Assembly: GCA_964250765.1 (NCBI GenBank) | Contig: CAXUHF010000001.1 | Coordinates: 62,001-126,000 of the forward strand | From: JBBQVS01 sp964250765 | GTDB lineage: Bacteria > Chloroflexota > Ktedonobacteria > Ktedonobacterales > Ktedonobacteraceae | Reading direction: 5' to 3' | DNA: 64,000 nucleotides | Shown here: piece by piece, positions 36,135-45,789 of the stretch | How the letters are laid out: each line of letters opens with the position of its first letter | Numbering within the stretch: position 1 is the stretch's first letter | The notes under the pieces: generated by a model | The model's input: only the letters and a program-made list of their open reading frames with translations | Databases searched by the model: none | What the model was told of the DNA's origin: nothing | Made by a program: the position numbers and the translations under genes

Positions 36135-37802
36135 CTAGTTATTTGCGACGATAGAAACTGCTGCTAACTGCTGTAGTCTCGACTCTATCCAGAGTACGCC
36201 ACCGATGTTTTCCCCCGTTTGTGCATCAAACCATCCTGATTTGACTTCTGTCGTAAGATTTGCCATATCGTCTAAGAGCGAAAGTGTAGTTGGTTGACGT
36301 AATTGTGTGATATTCATCTGAGCTACTTGTGCGGCATCCTTTCTGACTTGCAGCAAGTCGCGATTCATCTTATTGATTACTTCGTCTACTTGAATTGCAA
36401 GTGTATTTTGCTCTTTTGTGTGACCGGGTGAATTTGCTAATCCAGTTAAATGGATATCAACGTGTGTAAGGTATCCGGGCGGATTCTGATTCTGAATACT
36501 GTTGAGCAGACCAATCTTTCCTGCAAGTGGATCGACAAGCCATGGTGAATGTACTGGAACATCACGAGTATAGTAGAATTTGCCATCAAGATACTCTAGG
36601 ATGCGTAACATATGTTTGTGAATCATGTCTGCATCACCTAGTGAGGAATTGTTTCCTCTCCATTGTCCTTGTGCGGCACTTGCCCATTCTTCAACCTTTG
36701 CTGTATTGCGTGTAAGCCAGATAGCAAGGCCCCCTGGAATGTTGTTCTCTTTAAGCGTTGGATCCTTTGCTAACAGATGACGTAAATGTGACAAAAGCGA
36801 GTATCCTTTTTCATCACCTGGAGTAGGTGTGCTAGGAATCCAACCCTCCCATCTCCATTGTATTGGGTTTTGACTAGGTGTAGGTGGTGCAGAGTCGGCT
36901 GTATCCTCAACCACACGCACTCCACTATAGGTAGCAAGCAAGTTGGTGTGTTGTGGGGGAGCATACGTAAGTGATGCTTTTCCTTCATGAATGTCAAGCT
37001 CGCCAAGCAGTAATGGAATCGTCTCATCATCTGTTTTATCGGGCATAAGCCAAACGTAGTAAGCCATACCGTGATGTGGAGTTGTGAGACTATGCAGTTG
37101 TAAGGTGAGGATGTCATTATATCCCGTCATCGTGTCTGGATCTGTCTGTCCACTGCTTGTGAAGGACAACACTCCTACAACAACTGTCCGGTCTATAGCA
37201 GTTTTAGATTGTGTTGGTAGAAATAGGAGCGGCAGGACGATAATACTGACTACCGCGAGTACAGATAAAAGAATGAATGTGTGCTGCTTCTGAGAGAAGT
37301 GTCTTGGTAGCGAAGTATTTTGTGGCAAGGGTGTCTCTATCTGCGGAAGCACTCCTGTAGTGGTAGTTCGTGCGAAGTGATTTTCTTCTGTCTGTGCCGA
37401 GATTTGTTGTTTCCCATCGTGTGCTACACCTACTGCGCCTTTCTGAGGAAAGTAGTGAGCAGCAAGAGTTTGAAATGCTTCTTCCTGTGAGGTTGAGCTT
37501 GAGAAGCCATATTGCGCTGCCAAACTTCTCTCTCTTACACGCCGAGAAGGGATCAAAAAGTGAACAAAAGAAGGATACCCGTTCTCTATAAGTAAATGTT
37601 GAAGAGCATAAAAGTGTTCAGGTTGACTAAATACTTCTCCATGTTCTGGTAAAACGAGTAAGATAGGTTGTACCTGCTGGCGTAACGCATTAAAAACTTC
37701 ACTCTCGTTATCTTGTGGTTCTATATAGAGCATACTCGGATTCTTTGGAAGAACAATCGTCTGCTCGTCATTACGAAGGTGGTGAACGTTGTCTAGTTTC
37801 AT
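36135..37802 (-). CDS. Single-pass membrane protein with an RskA-like outer domain
   Basis: The ATG at 37802 (MKLDNVHHL) gives 555 aa; the frame is open further upstream to 37955 without a good start. The cytosolic N-domain (PILLVLPEHGEVF...SRRVRERSLAAQYGF) is of a type I cannot name. One membrane helix (TFILLSVLAVVSIIVLPLLFL) follows. The outer domain has AYYVWLMPDKTDDETIPLLLGEL, similar to the C-terminal domain of anti-sigma-K factor RskA. The last third is helical. No sigma factor gene is adjacent. Confidence 0.5.
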   Translation of the reverse strand: MKLDNVHHLRNDEQTIVLPKNPSMLYIEPQDNESEVFNALRQQVQPILLVLPEHGEVFSQPEHFYALQHLLIENGYPSFVHFLIPSRRVRERSLAAQYGFSSSTSQEEAFQTLAAHYFPQKGAVGVAHDGKQQISAQTEENHFARTTTTGVLPQIETPLPQNTSLPRHFSQKQHTFILLSVLAVVSIIVLPLLFLPTQSKTAIDRTVVVGVLSFTSSGQTDPDTMTGYNDILTLQLHSLTTPHHGMAYYVWLMPDKTDDETIPLLLGELDIHEGKASLTYAPPQHTNLLATYSGVRVVEDTADSAPPTPSQNPIQWRWEGWIPSTPTPGDEKGYSLLSHLRHLLAKDPTLKENNIPGGLAIWLTRNTAKVEEWASAAQGQWRGNNSSLGDADMIHKHMLRILEYLDGKFYYTRDVPVHSPWLVDPLAGKIGLLNSIQNQNPPGYLTHVDIHLTGLANSPGHTKEQNTLAIQVDEVINKMNRDLLQVRKDAAQVAQMNITQLRQPTTLSLLDDMANLTTEVKSGWFDAQTGENIGGVLWIESRLQQLAAVSIVANN

Positions 37803-38457
37803 GAGATGATTTTCTTTGATGCCTCTTACAGTTTCTCTACTACAAAATGACGTTATTCGTTGCTCCTCTCTTGAGGAGAAAATACAGAAGAGGAAATGCA
37901 CATGAGTGAAATAGGAGTACTTTCTACTGCTCATATTGGGCGGCAGCGAACACAATACGAGAGCAATAAATTCTCATATTCTCTATCAACTGTACTTCTT
38001 TCTGCTAGCGAAGTTTGTGTTTCATATAGTCTTTCCATGCGTGAAACGCTCTTGAAACAAAACATAAGAAAAGGCTCGTCGGAAGTTGATTATAACATAA
38101 AGTAGTCACAATAACAAACTGAAGTAGAGTGACTGATATAAAAAGAGTCACCTTTATGAAGCGAATATTTCCTTTTTCTCATTACTTTGTTGTCTGGAGG
38201 AGCGACTTTTGCAGTAAAGTATTTGTCAGTGGACCGTCTGAAGAACAGAGTAGTATGAGAGAACAAAAGAGGATACTACAAATGGTGTGAGGAAATGAAA
38301 TGTCCTTTTTTAACGCTTTTCATCTAGCTATACCTGAATTGTTGTTTAGTGTGGGATTTGATGTGTTCCAGATATCTTACTCTTTGTCTGAGAGGCACAT
38401 GCTTGCTTTCAAATAGTAGCTAGAACTGTAAAGAAACATATATTAGCGTGTATGTTC
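37803..38457. other. Intergenic region with one weak ORF
   Basis: About 650 AT-rich bases. A plus-strand ORF at 37902-38105 (67 codons, Ser-rich, GAAGAGGA upstream of the ATG) is possible but shows no motif, and I rate it near 0.25. No hairpin or repeat stands out. Confidence 0.4.
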
Positions 38458-39648
38458 TCAATGATTCATGGTAGGGAGTTGATATGCGGATTTATGGTTG
38501 ATAAGCTGGGAGGCCCATGTTAAAAGTGTCAAATTAGCGAGGATATGACGCGTAAATTGGGCTTCTCCCATGATTTTTCGCTCATAGGCTCGAATCTCGG
38601 GATCCCAGAGTGCAATCTCCTCTTCAGAAAGATCCCAGAGCAGGTCTCCATTCGCTCCATAAGTTGTTCCAGCCCACCGTACAGACCATCCATTAAACGG
38701 CAGCCAATCCCTATGAAAATAGGCAAGGCTTGAAAGTGGTGAATATAAAAAGGCGTGTTTGGGAAGCGATTCGCGCTCTTTGTCAAGGGGAAGACCACAT
38801 GCGATGGTTGGACTCGTCGGTGAGTCCTGGCGATAACAGTACATAATGGGCATGCCCTCATAGCTACCACTTGGTAAAAATCCTTTTGGTTTGTTGGGAC
38901 GGAGACGCTGCATCATAAAAATAGAGGTTGCGGAGTCAAAGTCTGGGTGCCCATATCTATCATTGAGCAGGAGACCACGACTTCGCCATCGATTAAGTGT
39001 TTGCTTGCTCAATACACGTTCCTCATCCACGTCGTGTATTTCTTTTTCTGTTACCTTCTTTTGTGGTTTCAACAGAATTTCTGTGCGTATTTCCTCTTCT
39101 CTTGCGCTTTGAGTAGAGTCTCTGAGCTTTCGTACTAGCCATTGGGACGAAAGACGTTCCTCACGAGTAATGATGGGAATGAACACATCCTCATAGACCT
39201 GGGAGCGTAACTTGCTTGCGGTCTCGATCACCGGTTCCCAAGCTCTCAAAAGCTTCTGGCGTTCAAATTTCAACCGCTCCTCTCGTAGGTTCTCAATAAC
39301 TTGCCTTCGATCCATACCATCTTTCATCAGGGAATCATGGAGCGGATTCCATTCATCATCAAATTTTCTCCCTATGTTCACTAATGTTTCTTCTATATTG
39401 GGAGAGAGGGATGGTGTTTTTGGATGCTGGTCGTGATATATCTGTGCATAGAGATGGATTTCCGCTTCATTTAATGGAGCCATCGCAACGAGAATAGAGG
39501 CTGTATGGTCAATCACTTCCTTGTATATGTCCTTTCTTCTCTTCTTCACTTTGGTTACATAGTATACGGATAACTCCCATGTTTCGCAAGGAGAAAAGAG
39601 GTACAGATGGCGTTTCTCAACCGAATCCAATATGTACAAGAACTCCAC
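38458..39648 (-). CDS. Hypothetical protein, about 396 aa, possible helix-turn-helix
   Basis: The start is uncertain: a GTG at 39648 opens the frame, and ATGs near 39483 would remove 55 residues. The middle is a charged coiled-coil-like region (LREERLKFERQKLLRAWE). The segment RVLSKQTLNRWRSRGLLL resembles a recognition helix pair as in MerR-type proteins. No membrane helix. Not assigned to a family. Confidence 0.5.
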   Translation of the reverse strand: MEFLYILDSVEKRHLYLFSPCETWELSVYYVTKVKKRRKDIYKEVIDHTASILVAMAPLNEAEIHLYAQIYHDQHPKTPSLSPNIEETLVNIGRKFDDEWNPLHDSLMKDGMDRRQVIENLREERLKFERQKLLRAWEPVIETASKLRSQVYEDVFIPIITREERLSSQWLVRKLRDSTQSAREEEIRTEILLKPQKKVTEKEIHDVDEERVLSKQTLNRWRSRGLLLNDRYGHPDFDSATSIFMMQRLRPNKPKGFLPSGSYEGMPIMYCYRQDSPTSPTIACGLPLDKERESLPKHAFLYSPLSSLAYFHRDWLPFNGWSVRWAGTTYGANGDLLWDLSEEEIALWDPEIRAYERKIMGEAQFTRHILANLTLLTWASQLINHKSAYQLPTMNH

Positions 39649-39786
39649 AAATCTTTTTGATGCACATGGTACTTATGCTGAGTTTGTATCTTTGTAGGAA
39701 AAAAGCTAAATACTGTACGTACTACTATTCGGCGTAATCCCATTTCTAGGGTTCATGCGAAAAAAAAGAGATAAGAGGAAATACAG

Positions 39787-40650
39787 ATGAACATGCGACA
39801 AGAAAATGATCGCACGGAAATACATCGGTATATAGGCGAGAATACAACACGTGAGGTTGCGCGACTCATTCGTCAACAAGAACGATTTGCCGAAGCCGAT
39901 GGTCCAACTCTTTCTTCTCAAGATTGGCAACGCACACGTTTTGCGCTTGATGTCGGATGTGGTCCTGGAGGATGGGTGTTGGACACCGCGCAAGCACATC
40001 CAGATATTGAAAAAGTTATAGGAATTGATATTAGCCCACGTATGCTCACTGTTGCTGAAAGTTTAGCAACAGTAGGGAATGTACAAAACGCTCACTTTGT
40101 CGAAATGGATGTAACTCAACGACTCGACTTTCCTGATGGGTATTTTCACTTAGTCAATGCACGGTTGGTAAACTCATTCCTCTCGCCCGAACAATGGCCG
40201 CAGCTCTTACGCGAATGCTTTCGTGTTTTGGACAAGGGCGGGACGCTCTGGGTGACCGAGTACGAAGCAGCCTATAGTAACAGCCTTGCTGTGGACACAT
40301 TGACTCAAATTCTCTTTCGAGGACTTATGCAGGTTAAGAGGAGTTTTTCTCCAAGTGGAATGAGTGTTGGAATTGCTTTTGTCTTACCGTTGTTGTTCAA
40401 AAAAGCGGGGTTTCAAGATGTTTCTGTCAAGGGAATTTGCTTGGATGCATCTCATAGTGCTGAGGGGCACCAAGACTGGCGGGAGGATATGTTATTGATG
40501 GCTCATTCCTTCAGGTCATTTGTGATTGCAGCAGGTGTGACGACTGATGAAGAAGTGGAGCACCTTTTAGAGCAAGCCCAGATCGATATGAAAGCTGACG
40601 ATTTCTGTTCTCTCGTTTTCAATGCATGTGTCTGGGGGACAAAGCTCTAA
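39787..40650 (+). CDS. Class I SAM-dependent methyltransferase (paralogue of the 12717 gene)
   Basis: ATG 39787 follows AGAGGAAAT. ALDVGCGPGGWVLD (about residues 53-66) is motif I and VIGIDISPRML the ribose-binding loop; FHLVNARLVNSF matches the corresponding NARLV block of the 12717 protein. 287 aa. It precedes the P450 by 73 nt on the same strand, so the pair may modify one compound. Confidence 0.85.
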   Translation: MNMRQENDRTEIHRYIGENTTREVARLIRQQERFAEADGPTLSSQDWQRTRFALDVGCGPGGWVLDTAQAHPDIEKVIGIDISPRMLTVAESLATVGNVQNAHFVEMDVTQRLDFPDGYFHLVNARLVNSFLSPEQWPQLLRECFRVLDKGGTLWVTEYEAAYSNSLAVDTLTQILFRGLMQVKRSFSPSGMSVGIAFVLPLLFKKAGFQDVSVKGICLDASHSAEGHQDWREDMLLMAHSFRSFVIAAGVTTDEEVEHLLEQAQIDMKADDFCSLVFNACVWGTKL

Positions 40651-40723
40651 AGACCTGCGAATGCACGAGATATGTGTAATGTACTTATTCTTGTACTGTT
40701 AATACAGATAAAAAGGAAATTCT

Positions 40724-42091
40724 ATGCCTCCTGTTCAACTCTCACGCGTTCATCGTGGAGACCCTCCGGGACCTCGAACACTTTCCCCTTTAGGTCATTC
40801 ACGAGATATCCAGCAAGACGCAATTACTTTTGCACAGAACATGTGGGATCATTACGGCGATGTTGTCCGTATCCGTTTCCTCTCGACACCGGGAACTATC
40901 GTCTATCATCCCGATGCTGTAGAGCAAGTGCTACAGAAAAAACATCAAGACTACGATAAGCAAACGATTATCTTTCAAGCTGTGAAGTCCTTACTTGGAG
41001 AGGGGCTGTTCACAAATGATGGCCCCTCTTGGCTGCACAATCGTCGTCTTATTCAACCGAAATTTCATCGGAAGAACCTCCAGGATTTTGGAGCGATCAT
41101 GACAAGGTGTACGCTTGAGGTTCTTGACCACTGGCAAGTGGTCAATACAGAAAAGGAAATATTTGACATCCCGGAAGAAATGGCGCACCTTACGCTGCGA
41201 ATTATGGCACAAGCATTGCTTTCAACCGAATCAGATGAGGAGTCTGCTCTCATCCGAGCGACCTTTGCAGCAGTTTGGCCGCCATTCGCTCGTTTTGTTG
41301 CCGTTCCCTTCCCTCCGCTCAGTGTTCCTACGCCACGAAATCTTCGTATTCGACGAGCAGCACGTGACCTCGATCATGTTCTTTACACCACGATTGCGAA
41401 ACGTCGGCATGCATCTTCGAAGAAGATGGATTTGCTCCAATTGCTTTTAGATGTGCGTGATGAGCAAGACGAGGCAATGAGTGATCGTCAAATACGTGAT
41501 GAACTGGTGAACATGTTTATTGCGGGACATGAGACGACAGCACATACCTTAGTGTGGTTTTGGTACGCACTTTCCCAGCATCCCGAAGTAGAGACGAAGC
41601 TTCTCACTGAACTCGATGAAGTGATCGGGGGAGATATTCCAACGGTTGATCACCTTTCTCAGCTTGTCTATCTTCAACAGGTGGTCAATGAGACGCTTCG
41701 ACTGTACCCACCGTCATTTGCTATCGTCAGACATGCAATTCGCGAGGACGAGATTGGAGGATTTCGCATACCAGCAAATAGTATCCTTTTCACTACCCCC
41801 TACTTCACACAGAGGCACCCTGCGTTTTGGCCTAATCCCTTAACATTCGATCCACAGCGCTTCACTCCTGAACAGGTTTCTGGAAGACATCGCTTTGCTT
41901 TTTTTCCCTTTGGTGCGGGACCGCGCATTTGTATTGGGAATAGCTTTGCACTTATGGAATTGCATCTTGTCGTGGCAACCGTTCTGCAACGGTATCGTCT
42001 TCGCCTTATTCCCAACCACCGTGTCGAACCTTGGGCTGCTCTTACCATGCGACCAAGATATGGACTCCCAATGACAGTGCATCCACGATAG
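40724..42091 (+). CDS. Cytochrome P450
   Basis: 455 aa with all P450 hallmarks: I-helix AGHETTAHT (267-275), ExxR in ETLR (323-326), PERF-like DPQRF (376-380), and the heme loop FPFGAGPRICIGNSFA with axial Cys403. The AGHETT motif and the C-terminal pattern resemble CYP102-like fatty-acid or terpene hydroxylases; the substrate is unknown. There is no membrane anchor and no redox partner gene nearby. AAAAGGAAATT precedes the ATG. Confidence 0.93.
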   Translation: MPPVQLSRVHRGDPPGPRTLSPLGHSRDIQQDAITFAQNMWDHYGDVVRIRFLSTPGTIVYHPDAVEQVLQKKHQDYDKQTIIFQAVKSLLGEGLFTNDGPSWLHNRRLIQPKFHRKNLQDFGAIMTRCTLEVLDHWQVVNTEKEIFDIPEEMAHLTLRIMAQALLSTESDEESALIRATFAAVWPPFARFVAVPFPPLSVPTPRNLRIRRAARDLDHVLYTTIAKRRHASSKKMDLLQLLLDVRDEQDEAMSDRQIRDELVNMFIAGHETTAHTLVWFWYALSQHPEVETKLLTELDEVIGGDIPTVDHLSQLVYLQQVVNETLRLYPPSFAIVRHAIREDEIGGFRIPANSILFTTPYFTQRHPAFWPNPLTFDPQRFTPEQVSGRHRFAFFPFGAGPRICIGNSFALMELHLVVATVLQRYRLRLIPNHRVEPWAALTMRPRYGLPMTVHPR

Positions 42092-42313
42092 GATTACAAC
42101 AATTTAGGGGGTAATGAGAAGTGAAGAGAAGCTATGCAGTAGTGATCTCGAAAGAAATACGTTCTCACTTCTGATTGTCTTGTATCTTCCAATTGCCCAT
42201 GTATAAATATCGTAACAGGCTGAGTTGTCAGAAAAGTAATATTTCTCTGGCAATCCAGCCTGGTGCAATACTTGCAAGAAGCAGCCAATGAGGATGATTC
42301 ATTGTCTTTTTCT

Positions 42314-43495
42314 TTAGACGGATGGGTCTGTTGCGATGGTAGGAAGTGTTGCCACATCCAATGCATAAGAATTGACGAGCCATCCGGTTCCTCCCATTGG
42401 AGCACCGGGTCCTTGACGTTGAGGTGAGACTCGTATTAGGAGTACGGTCATTGTATGAACGCGTGGCTGTTGAGTATTTGGATCGAGTTCGATACTCTGA
42501 GTATGCTGCCCCGTGTTCTTGTCAATTGCGCTTTTCCATAGCTGAAATGAGACAGTTACCCAAGCAAACTTCTGTTGCTGCCCTTGAACTGGGATGATTT
42601 GAAATTGGGTCAGTTGTGACTGCGAGATTAAGGCTTGCTGAATGATTTGATTATCATGTACGTTGTTGTAGAGTACGTTGTTGATAGCACGGACATCATT
42701 CTGCGCAAAACGGCTGAGTGCTCCTGGTGTGAGAAGAAACTCGGCACCTATAAATGTACCACCATGATGATCGAGTGTTCCAATATTACGGTAGTCAAAA
42801 CTCATTTCCCTATCAGTAAATGTCTGTGCAGTACGCTGTACTTCGATAGCATCGCTTATTGAAAGCCCTGCGTTTGTCCATCCCATCTGGTTTAATGTTT
42901 GTTGTGTGGGAACAATACTTGTAACAGGCACACTAGCACCTTGAGTTCCTTGTTGTCCCTGATTCTGTGGAATTGGGGTCGGACTAATAGTTACCTTGCC
43001 CTTTGGTTTTGAAGCAGTATGTGTCTGCTGTGATGTTGGTGTTGATACTGTTGGTGTTTGAATGCCTATCCTGTGTCTTTGATTCGTTGGTGGAAGAGCG
43101 GTCTGAGCAAAGACAAGAACCGTTCCAATAATGAGGGTAATCAACACGAGACCGATAATCACAAACCATTTAAGAGCGCGAAAAGGTCCTCCTGATAGTG
43201 AGCTTTTCGGAGGTGTCGAAATGGGCATTCCTCCTGTGCCATACATACTTCTAGCATTAGGTTGAACGACGGTCGGCATGGAGGCCGAGTCCTGAAATGG
43301 CATGACAAATGGTGAGCTTTGATCAAGTTGGTCCTCGTCCTCTTCCAAATCGTCGTCTGGCAAATAGAAAAATGCCTGATCGCTTGGTTGAGACGTGGAC
43401 GTTGGACTGTCTATCTGAGGTGATGCCTCAGATGTAGATGGTATTCCCGGTGTTGATGATATGTTCTGAGAGTCGTTTGGTATCATTGGTTGCAT
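42314..43495 (-). CDS. Membrane-anchored surface protein of unknown function
   Basis: 393 aa. The N-terminal 105 residues are polar and acidic (DDDLEEDEDQ), one membrane helix spans about 108-130, a Thr/Pro/Gln-rich linker follows, and a folded domain occupies 200-390 (MGWTNAGLSISDAIEVQRTAQTF, split). Topology: N-terminus inside, large domain outside. CAAGGAGAA precedes the ATG. The upstream gap holds another G-rich repeat cluster. Confidence 0.6.
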   Translation of the reverse strand: MQPMIPNDSQNISSTPGIPSTSEASPQIDSPTSTSQPSDQAFFYLPDDDLEEDEDQLDQSSPFVMPFQDSASMPTVVQPNARSMYGTGGMPISTPPKSSLSGGPFRALKWFVIIGLVLITLIIGTVLVFAQTALPPTNQRHRIGIQTPTVSTPTSQQTHTASKPKGKVTISPTPIPQNQGQQGTQGASVPVTSIVPTQQTLNQMGWTNAGLSISDAIEVQRTAQTFTDREMSFDYRNIGTLDHHGGTFIGAEFLLTPGALSRFAQNDVRAINNVLYNNVHDNQIIQQALISQSQLTQFQIIPVQGQQQKFAWVTVSFQLWKSAIDKNTGQHTQSIELDPNTQQPRVHTMTVLLIRVSPQRQGPGAPMGGTGWLVNSYALDVATLPTIATDPSV

Positions 43496-43642
43496 AAAAA
43501 TTCTCCTTGCTTCTTTCTATAAAGAGACCCTGCCTGTCTTCATTACGAGGGCTTAAATGCATCTGAGTAGCGAACTTGATGCTTCACTTCCTGTAGTGCT
43601 CATATGCTGCTCGCGTACTCTCTAAGAATGAGTTTACATGAG

Positions 43643-43714
43643 ACGGGTAGGTAGCAGATGGGTAGGATGTGGGTAGAACGTAGGTAGGTAAAGCTGGTAG
43701 GACGTGGGTAGGGT
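43643..43714 (+). repeat. G-rich GTGGGTAGG repeat cluster
   Basis: About seven degenerate units of GGTAGGACGTGGGTAGG type in 72 bases, the fourth cluster of this family in the window. Confidence 0.7.
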
Positions 43715-43946
43715 TAGAAAATGTTGGATTGTAGATGGTTTTTCATTTCGTGTAACGAGCAATTCTTTTCTTATTCCTCTTGCTATTCGTGTTGAGCAGC
43801 AATGCTGGGTACACAGCTTGATAAACTATAGCCTATGAATTGTGTTTATCACTCGCAAAGATCAAGCAGCAAATTGGCTAAAGCAGGTAAATTTTTCTCC
43901 ACTTCTTTTCAGGAAATAGCACATGATCTCAACCTCATTTGCTATG

Positions 43947-43985
43947 ATAGTATCATTTAGAAATGATACTATTGTCGATGGTAGC
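43947..43985 (+). promoter_or_regulatory. BlaI-type operator before the MOSC operon
   Basis: 12-bp perfect arms (43947-43958 and 43961-43972) flank AG. They overlap a second element, GATACTATTGTCGATGGTAG (43965-43984), which matches sites before blaI (49095-49119, reverse) and at 54337-54357. It lies 56 nt before the first MOSC ATG. The regulator assignment is inferred from the autoregulatory position of the blaI copy. Confidence 0.6.
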
Positions 43986-44040
43986 ATAATGAGCAGACAT
44001 ACTTTTTTGTCGCTCTACGTATTAAAGGAGTGTATCTCAT

Positions 44041-44592
44041 ATGTGGCAAGGCACCGTCGTCTCGCTTCACATTACTTCGGCAGAAGCCGCACCGATGCGT
44101 TCGTTGCAAGAAGCACATGCCGTTCCAGGCAAAGGACTGGAAGGAGACCGCTATTTTCTGGGTACAGGATATTTTTCACGACATCATGGTCCTAGTCATG
44201 AAGTAACGCTGATCGAAGTGGAAACCATCGATGCCTTGAATGAGGAATATGAGGATCTACATATCGAGGCTGGAGATGCTCGCCGTAATGTTGTCACTCG
44301 TGGCGTACCGCTCAATCATTTAGTTGGTCATCAGTTTCAAGTAGGAGCAGTCACACTACGCGGAATTCGCTTGTGTCATCCATGTCTACACATTGCCAAC
44401 ATCACCCATCACAATCTGCTCTCAGGATTAGTGAATCGTGGTGGCCTACGTGCCCAAATTCTCACAGAGGGGATCATTCGTCAGGGGGATATCATTGTTG
44501 ATCTGGGAAAAGAGAATAATTGTCCTCTCCACGATTCTGCTGAGGCTGACATGCTTGATGAAGTCCTTTCTGTGAGCGGTATGTTTGTGTAG
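44041..44592 (+). CDS. MOSC domain protein (first of two)
   Basis: 183 aa single MOSC domain: GKGLEGDRYF, HEVTLIEVETIDAL, RRNVVTRGVPLNHLVG, then the conserved Cys region IRLCHPCLH (Cys112, Cys115) and the terminal GGLRAQILTEGIIRQGD. MOSC domains, named after Mo-cofactor sulfurase C-termini, bind Mo cofactor or carry sulfur on the Cys. It is followed after 20 nt by a second MOSC gene. AAAGGAG precedes the ATG. A BlaI-type site sits upstream. Confidence 0.88.
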   Translation: MWQGTVVSLHITSAEAAPMRSLQEAHAVPGKGLEGDRYFLGTGYFSRHHGPSHEVTLIEVETIDALNEEYEDLHIEAGDARRNVVTRGVPLNHLVGHQFQVGAVTLRGIRLCHPCLHIANITHHNLLSGLVNRGGLRAQILTEGIIRQGDIIVDLGKENNCPLHDSAEADMLDEVLSVSGMFV

Positions 44593-44612
44593 ATGGTAGG
44601 GAGCATATTTTT

Positions 44613-45152
44613 ATGAGCACAAACGAGTTTCTCGGCAACTCGCGCTTCTGGCAAGCGAACGTGAGTGCCCTCTATCTTGCGAGAGCGGCAGGCGCACCAA
44701 TGATTTCACTTCACGAAGCATACCTAGTTGAAGGTCGAGGGATTGAAGGAGACCGCTACTATCTACGAACGGGAACACACTCAGATGAAGAGGACGATGA
44801 ACCGAGCTATGAAGTGACGCTGATCGAATCTGAAACGATTGAAGCTATACGGCGTGAGAAGAAAAAGGACCTTGAGGCAGGAATGCCACGGCGCAACATT
44901 GTCACACAGGGCTTTGCTCTCAATCATCTGGTCCATCGCACTTTTCGGATTGGGGAGGTCATCCTGTACGGAGTAGCACTACGAGAACCTTGCCCAATCC
45001 TTGCTGATGAGACCAGTCATAGCCTTATGGTGAGCCTTATTCATCGTGGAGGACTGGGGGCACGTATTGTCCATGGCGGCATTATTCGGATTGGTGATGT
45101 CATCGAAGATATGAACGCTCGTGAAGAGCCTCGTGGTTATCAGTCAACATGA
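44613..45152 (+). CDS. MOSC domain protein (second of two)
   Basis: 179 aa, clearly a duplicate of its neighbour: GRGIEGDRYY, YEVTLIESETIEAI, RRNIVTQGFALNHLV, and Cys127 in LREPCPI; it lacks the second Cys of the first copy. GGLGARIVHGGIIRIGD closes the domain. Probably co-transcribed. Two adjacent diverged MOSC genes suggest separate partners or substrates. Confidence 0.88.
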   Translation: MSTNEFLGNSRFWQANVSALYLARAAGAPMISLHEAYLVEGRGIEGDRYYLRTGTHSDEEDDEPSYEVTLIESETIEAIRREKKKDLEAGMPRRNIVTQGFALNHLVHRTFRIGEVILYGVALREPCPILADETSHSLMVSLIHRGGLGARIVHGGIIRIGDVIEDMNAREEPRGYQST

Positions 45153-45195
45153 CGTCGAGTGAACAAGTAGGTACAAAAAGAGAGAAAAACAAGCA

Positions 45196-45642
45196 ATGAA
45201 AATGAATGGTTCCTATCTATTTCAAACATCGCGTGAACGAGTGTTTGCGGCTCTTCTTGATCCGGAGACGTTACAGAAAAATATTCCAGGATGCGAGCGT
45301 GCTTGGTATTCTGCCGAACATGGTCATATGAAGGTGCGCCTTGTGACGCCTGTTCCTGGTTTGGAAGGCCCCTACGATATCACCATTGATGTTCTGGAGC
45401 GCGAAGAACCGCAAACACTCGTTCTTCAAGCGGGTCGGAATGGTCGTATCGGTGGAAAGATTAAGACGGTCACACATATGACGTTTACTCCTGAGACCGG
45501 GGGTGCATTGCTCGCATATGAGACAATAGCAGACCTTGAGGGACCAGTTGCTGCCGCGAATAATCCTCTGTTTCAGAAAATGGCAAAGCATTCGCTAAAG
45601 ACCTTCTTTAAGAACTTAGATACGTCCCTTATGAAAGAATAG
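45196..45642 (+). CDS. CoxG-like SRPBCC family protein
   Basis: 148 aa with the CoxG/polyketide-cyclase fold pattern: MNGSYLFQTSRERVFAALLDPETLQKNIPGCE (split), then alternating strands and a long C-terminal helix (NPLFQKMAKHSLKTFFKNLD). CoxG helps assemble or anchor molybdenum CO dehydrogenase, which fits the MOSC neighbours, but no cox structural genes are here. It follows the MOSC genes by 43 nt. Confidence 0.8.
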   Translation: MKMNGSYLFQTSRERVFAALLDPETLQKNIPGCERAWYSAEHGHMKVRLVTPVPGLEGPYDITIDVLEREEPQTLVLQAGRNGRIGGKIKTVTHMTFTPETGGALLAYETIADLEGPVAAANNPLFQKMAKHSLKTFFKNLDTSLMKE

Positions 45643-45651
45643 AACAAGGTG

Positions 45652-45789
45652 ATGGAAACACATTTTCTTAGCGATACCGATATGCGCGTGAGTCAACCAG
45701 AGCTAGGCTCTCACGAGATGATGGAAACACACTTTCTTGGTTCCACCGATATGCGCGTGAGTCAACTCGGCTTGGGCTGTCATGAAATG
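45652..45789 (+). repeat. 69-bp tandem duplication inside the aldo/keto reductase gene
   Basis: 45652-45720 and 45721-45789 are near-identical, in frame. Differences cluster in two places, so the copies have diverged since the duplication. Confidence 0.85.

Larger units (their letters stand above)
43496..44040. other. Divergent intergenic region with G-rich repeats and a BlaI-type operator
   Basis: 545 bases between the surface protein gene and the MOSC genes. It holds the repeat cluster at 43643-43714 and the palindromes at 43947-43985. No gene is seen. Confidence 0.55.

Noticed and set aside
42094..42405. 103-codon minus-strand ORF after the P450 gene
   Set aside because: It overlaps the end of the surface-protein gene on the same strand in another frame and shows no motif.
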